64,000 nucleotides of DNA from Eudorina sp. 2006-703-Eu-15 (taxonomy: Eukaryota; Chlorophyta; Chlorophyceae; Chlamydomonadales; Volvocaceae), in NCBI GenBank assembly GCA_003117195.1, contig BDSI01000023.1, positions 1,060,391-1,124,390 on the forward strand, given 5' to 3'. Shown in pieces: positions 59,836-64,000 of the stretch. Position 1 is the first letter of the stretch; each line of letters opens with the position of its first letter. The notes under the pieces are model-generated. The model was not told the DNA's origin. It saw only the letters and a list, made by a program, of their open reading frames with translations, and did not search any database. Both the position numbers and the translations under genes were made by a program.

Positions 59836-62388
59836 TCAGTTCCATTCGAACTTCCGGCGGCCGTGCCACACGGGCGGATCTGTGCTCGCGAGCGTGTGAT
59901 CCACTTTTGCCAGGTAAGCCTTTTCGGCCTTTTGGACCTGCTCCGCTTCTCGGATCCTCTCGTCCTCCTCAGCGGCCTTCATGTGCGCCTTCGCAACCAT
60001 CTGTGTCTGCAGGTCTAGCCGGCGCGTCACACCGGCCTTCCGCTCCGCCGCTGCGCGCTGCGCGGCATCGGATGCCGCTGCGGCAACCTCCTCCAGCATT
60101 TTCGCCCGCTCGAACGCCTTTTCTTCAGCCAAGGCCAGCCTGCGAAGACGCGCGCGCACACATCCCGTCGCGGCCCAGATGACAAAACTTATTCATTCCG
60201 TTTCACAGCATGACGAGGGTTGGCTCGAACTAAATGCCCGTCAACGTTATGGCATGATCTGTTGACACGAGTACCGATATCCTACAGTACCTGCGGCATG
60301 TTGCTTCCTGCGCCCCGCAGTTTGATGAAATTGGCTATTTCGCGGTAATGCCGTGGATGTGACGGTCCCGAACCAACACTGGTATCCCTTTCCCCTCAAT
60401 CATTGCAGCACGGTTCGCACCTGCGCGCCAGCTTCTCTTGGATCTGCAGCTGCCGGATGTCGTCCACCTGCTTCATCAGCTGCTTCCGAGCCAGCTCACG
60501 GGCGGCAATCTCGGCGTCTCGGCGCGCCTCCTGCTCAAGCTGAGCCTTCAGGATCAGCGCGTCACGCTCTGCCGTCTCCTCCCGATCCTTCTCCATCATG
60601 AGCGCCAACTGCTCGCGGTAGCGCTGCATCTCCTCGCGCCGACGCTCGCGGTACGCGAGCTCGGCGGCCTCGTCGGCCGCCTCCCTGTAAAGGGCCTCTT
60701 GCAAGATGCGCAGATCCATTTCCCTGCAGCCAGGTTACGGTAACACGATGCGAGGCAGGATATGAATGTATGGGCAGGCGCTTATCCACGGTTGCGGTTG
60801 CATTGTAGCCTACGGAGTGATACGGATATACTGAGAGTCGAAGTCGTGTCCGTGATACTACAGCACTCAGAGAACTATTGACCTTTGACCACTTACGGGC
60901 GTGCCGTCACGGTGAGCATCTTATAAACACCAGGCCTACTCTAGCGATTGCGGTCAAGTACTGTGCTGCTTGCCGCACCTCTCAGCCCGCTCCTCCTCCG
61001 ATATCTTCATCTGCTTGATGCGGTTGTACTCCAGCAGCTCTTCGGCCAAACGCCGCAGCCGGTCTTTCTCCGCCATCTCCGCCTGCTCCTGTTCTGCCGC
61101 CATGCGCTGCCACATGGCGTTGAGCTCCTGGATCTCCGCCTTCCGAAGCCGTGTCTGCTCATCGCGGCGTGCGTTGATTTGCCGCACCTGCTCGTCTAGC
61201 ACCCGCAAGGTCTCCTCACGCCGCTCCCGCTCCCGCTGCTTGTCCTCCACGTATCTGAACCAGGCGGACGCAGAGTCGTTACGCAAAGCTACCGAGCCTA
61301 CCGCACCCCGGCCAGACAATACTTGTGCCCAGCCGTCCAGTCTACACACTAACCCTGCATGGGTGACAAGCCGCCCGTGTCTACCTCCTAATCCACCTGT
61401 TATATACGGCACTGTGACGTATGTTGTGGCCATTTTAGCTCCCACGCGTGCAAGACCATGTCCGGGCAACAATTCTGCAACCCCGCGCTAAATCTCTCCC
61501 TTACCTTTGCTCCTTTTTGAGCCGCTCAACTTCGCCCATTTCATGCCACATGCGTTTCTCTTCCTCCTCGATCAGGCGGGTGGCCATCCGCTGCTCGATC
61601 TGCAGAGCAGATCAAGGGCACACCCGTCTTGTGGTAAATCCAGTCTCTCCCTCCCTGAATGCCCCGATTGTGAACCCAAACACCGTCCTCTGCCCGTAGC
61701 CTCTGACACGCCAATGCTCTCGCTGGCCAAGCCTCCTCCTTACCTGCGCATTGCGTTCCTCCAGCGTGCGGTACAGTATGCGCTTCGAGTTTTCGTCCCG
61801 GAGCACGTCACAGCTTTGGATAAAAGCCTTCTCGTACAGCGACGCGGCAAGCTGCTGCCTTTCAGCTTCCCGCTTCTCCGCCAACGCCCGTGCGCGGGCG
61901 GCAAGCTCGGCACGTCGCTGCTCAGGGGTTTTCTTACTGGCGAGCAGCTCGTGCCGCAGGGCCAGGTCCTCCGCATCCAGCTTCGCAGCTAGCTTTTGCC
62001 GTCGGGAGTTCAGGTCGGCCTCTTGCCGGGCCTTCAACGCGTCAAACCGCTGCTGCACGATATTGCTGATGATCTTCTTAGTGGTTCGCGACTCGAAATC
62101 TGCGACCGCCACCATCCTCTGCTCTGCCTGCAGAAACCAACGCCCGGAAAGCAGCAGTCAGCACTACCCGGGCCAGTAAACCGGGACGCCTTTCCACGTA
62201 ATCGAAACTCAAGCCATAGATTACATTCACTCTCCCACACGTAACTCCTTTGCCACGACCCACACCAACCCGACATGTCCGAGCGCTGGCCCGCCGTGGT
62301 CTCACCCTACCTTTCTGTCCTGCTGTAGGTTTGCAAGGCGATCCTCTAATTCCCGCATCTTCTGGATGCGTGCATCCGGCGGAGGCTT
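59836..62388 (-). CDS. CFAP53: CFAP53 (CCDC11)-like ciliary coiled-coil protein, 5' partial
   Basis: Exons complement(59836..60139, 60421..60723, 60979..61254, 61505..61599, 61744..62127, 62311..62388), 479 residues resolved, all phases consistent. CFAP53 is an inner-junction or microtubule-lumen protein of cilia with a TPH coiled-coil domain. Almost the whole product is Arg/Glu/Lys/Ala-rich helix. The order of blocks fits CFAP53: a KIISNIVQQRFDALKARQE helix, a long middle coil with WQRMAAEQEQAEMAEKDRL, then ELAYRERRREEMQRYREQLA and KQLMKQVDDIRQLQIQEKLA near the C-terminus, parallel to the VDEV...LQVQEKL segment of animal CFAP53. Other TPH proteins (MNS1, CFAP45) are alternatives. The first visible exon begins at a weak acceptor (CGTAG); N-terminal exons were not found and may lie in 62389-64000 or beyond the window. 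Confidence 0.72.
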
Positions 62389-63571
62389 CTACGCGGCACA
62401 AGGCAGAGCAACATGAAGCACCATATCCTTCTTTGACATCAGCAAAGCGATCGCTCTACCTGCTTGATCATTGTAATTCAGAAACTCTTCCACTACGCGC
62501 AACTATTCAGCTGAATGAGCTCGACGTGTGCGTAAGATGAAAATTTCGGTGCAATTGTAAATGATATAATTTCCACTCTTGTTACTGCACGATTTAAATA
62601 TCCTGAAATCGTTAGTTCTACCTATTATGATGAAGAAGACGCGGGCCTCAACGATTTGCCTAAGTGTTTAGTACTTAAACATGTACAGGGTGAGTTTCAT
62701 TTGTGAGAAAAGTTCACAAGGTTTACGGCCGCATGGCTTGGTCGCGAAACAGTCCGCCGTACATTGCTCAACTCCATCGAAGTCTTTGTTTTGAAAAGAC
62801 ATGCCAAGCCGCAATTATTGCATAATTATGCTCATAGGCAAAAGTAGACTTTCGTAGCCCAGCAGCGTCAGGACTTTTGCAAAGCAGCACCAATACCCAT
62901 TCACAATCAACGCATACCTCTGGGCAAAGTTGGCTTGGTAAATTGTGTTCTTGGCTTAATGAAGGCAAGTTGCAATTCTGCACGGAGGACGCGGGGCAGG
63001 GGGAATGCAAGGCGATGATTGGCGGTTGGAACGATACAAGTGTGTGTGTGTGTGTGTGTTTAGAATTGCAACCCGCCCGCCCGCCCGATCCCAGGTAGCA
63101 ATATACTTACCATAGAACCTGCGAGGAAAAACTTACCATATGCAGGTGTGCGGACAAGGCAGCCGCGCCACCACCGCAAGGCAAATCATACCGCAAATAC
63201 TAAATACGGAGACGCACGACGCACGCAAACGGATTAGTTACCGACCTGTAAAATGTATGACGAATGTATGGTGACGGCCCCCACGGAAGCAGCGTCGGTC
63301 GTCCATCATGCGGGAACGCGGAAGGATGAGGCAAAGTGGAAGGGAGCAAGACAAAATACAGTAACTAGACAAGGTGAAAGCAAACAGGATGAAAACAAAG
63401 AGGTTACTATGGTGGTGGCGCGGCTACGGGTGAGAAGCGCGGAAGGAGGGATTTGTAGGCAGGGACGCGTACGAACACGGTATGGGTGCAGTACGGTAGT
63501 GTACGGAAGGGACGCCAGGGTACCAGCGGCCGGTGGGGTAATGACATATGTGCGAATAATGTGTGTGTGTG

Positions 63572-63613
<42 letters not shown>

Positions 63614-64000
63614 GAAGTTGTGGCGTGTTCTTTCCTTGTTCATGAAGGGTAATCCAACATGCGCTAGGGCTTCAAGGATGTTTTTATGGATGTTTTGGTA
63701 GTCACATCAATACGACGCCGCACAATCCCATCATATTTCGTCATCATTTGGTCTCATGGCGACCAACCTAGACGGACGGAATGCTGGCATGCGCTCGGTA
63801 TAAAATCTTAGCACTGAAGCCAGACCCTGCGGCTCCTCAAGCGGCTTTGTACCTCTTTGTACGCAAGGGCGACAATACCTCCCGGAATGACTCTGTGACG
63901 CACCTGGCTTCTGTGAGTGATCCTCGCCTCGCTTCCTGTTGTGCGCCCTGATTCCACGCGGTCCAGCTACAGCGCAGAGCGCACGTTGATTAAGGCAGCC
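62389..64000. other. Right-end region, gene content unresolved
   Basis: Should contain 5' exons or the promoter of the CFAP53-like gene. Holds GT microsatellites at 63040-63060 and 63559-63611. No domain-bearing frame was recognised on either strand. Confidence 0.45.
63559..63611. repeat. (GT)n microsatellite
   Basis: About 26 GT units with one interruption (GTGCGT). A second, shorter GT run lies at 63040-63060. Confidence 0.95.

Overview
The window is nuclear DNA from a green alga of the volvocine type (Chlamydomonas/Volvox relatives). The evidence is GC-rich coding sequence with long Ala/Gly/Ser/Pro/Gln tracts, many short exons with GT(G/A)-AG introns, TGTAA poly(A) motifs downstream of several genes, and a gene set typical of a flagellated, starch-making alga. 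The species cannot be named from sequence alone. Exon chains below were built by hand from reading frames, splice sites and intron phase.

Layout. 0.5-4.1 kb: RWP-RK transcription factor (+). 6.0-7.3 kb: 3' remnant of a pheophorbide-a-oxygenase-like gene with an in-frame stop (+). 8.1-12.5 kb: BAG6-like protein (-), frameshifted near its C-terminus, with a DNA-transposon end just upstream of its first recognisable exon. 15.4-18.0 kb: small acidic ORF (+) and an OB-fold/zinc-ribbon (RPA-like) gene (-) split by a 949-bp hAT-like element with perfect 18-bp terminal inverted repeats and an 8-bp target duplication. 18.9-21.1 kb: RAD51D-like recombinase (-). 22.1-25.7 kb: type II metacaspase (+), 11 exons. 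27.7-32.0 kb: TPT/nucleotide-sugar transporter (-). 33.1-38.0 kb: membrane apyrase (+). 38.3-39.7 kb: FYV7/TAP26-like ribosome biogenesis factor (+). 41.2-44.5 kb: L-arabinokinase-type GHMP kinase (+). 45.1-49.1 kb: starch synthase II (+). 50.5-52.8 kb: Shewanella-like protein phosphatase (-). 54.4-56.4 kb: acidic Ser-rich protein with coiled-coil end (-). 56.9-59.2 kb: RNF121-type membrane RING protein (+). 59.8-62.4 kb: CFAP53-like ciliary coiled-coil protein (-), whose 5' exons were not found.

The genes are mostly unrelated housekeeping functions: carbohydrate (SSII, arabinokinase), secretory pathway and quality control (RNF121, transporter, apyrase, BAG6), cilia (CFAP53), DNA repair (RAD51D), proteolysis (metacaspase). 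No operon-like or defence-island logic is visible. The unusual content is mobile DNA: a hAT family with two copies here, and several 3'-end fragments of a retroposon family, two of them inside RAD51D introns. I did not find a clearly new multigene system. The best leads are the hAT insertion, which might be spliceable, the decayed oxygenase, and several single-base gene-breaking anomalies.
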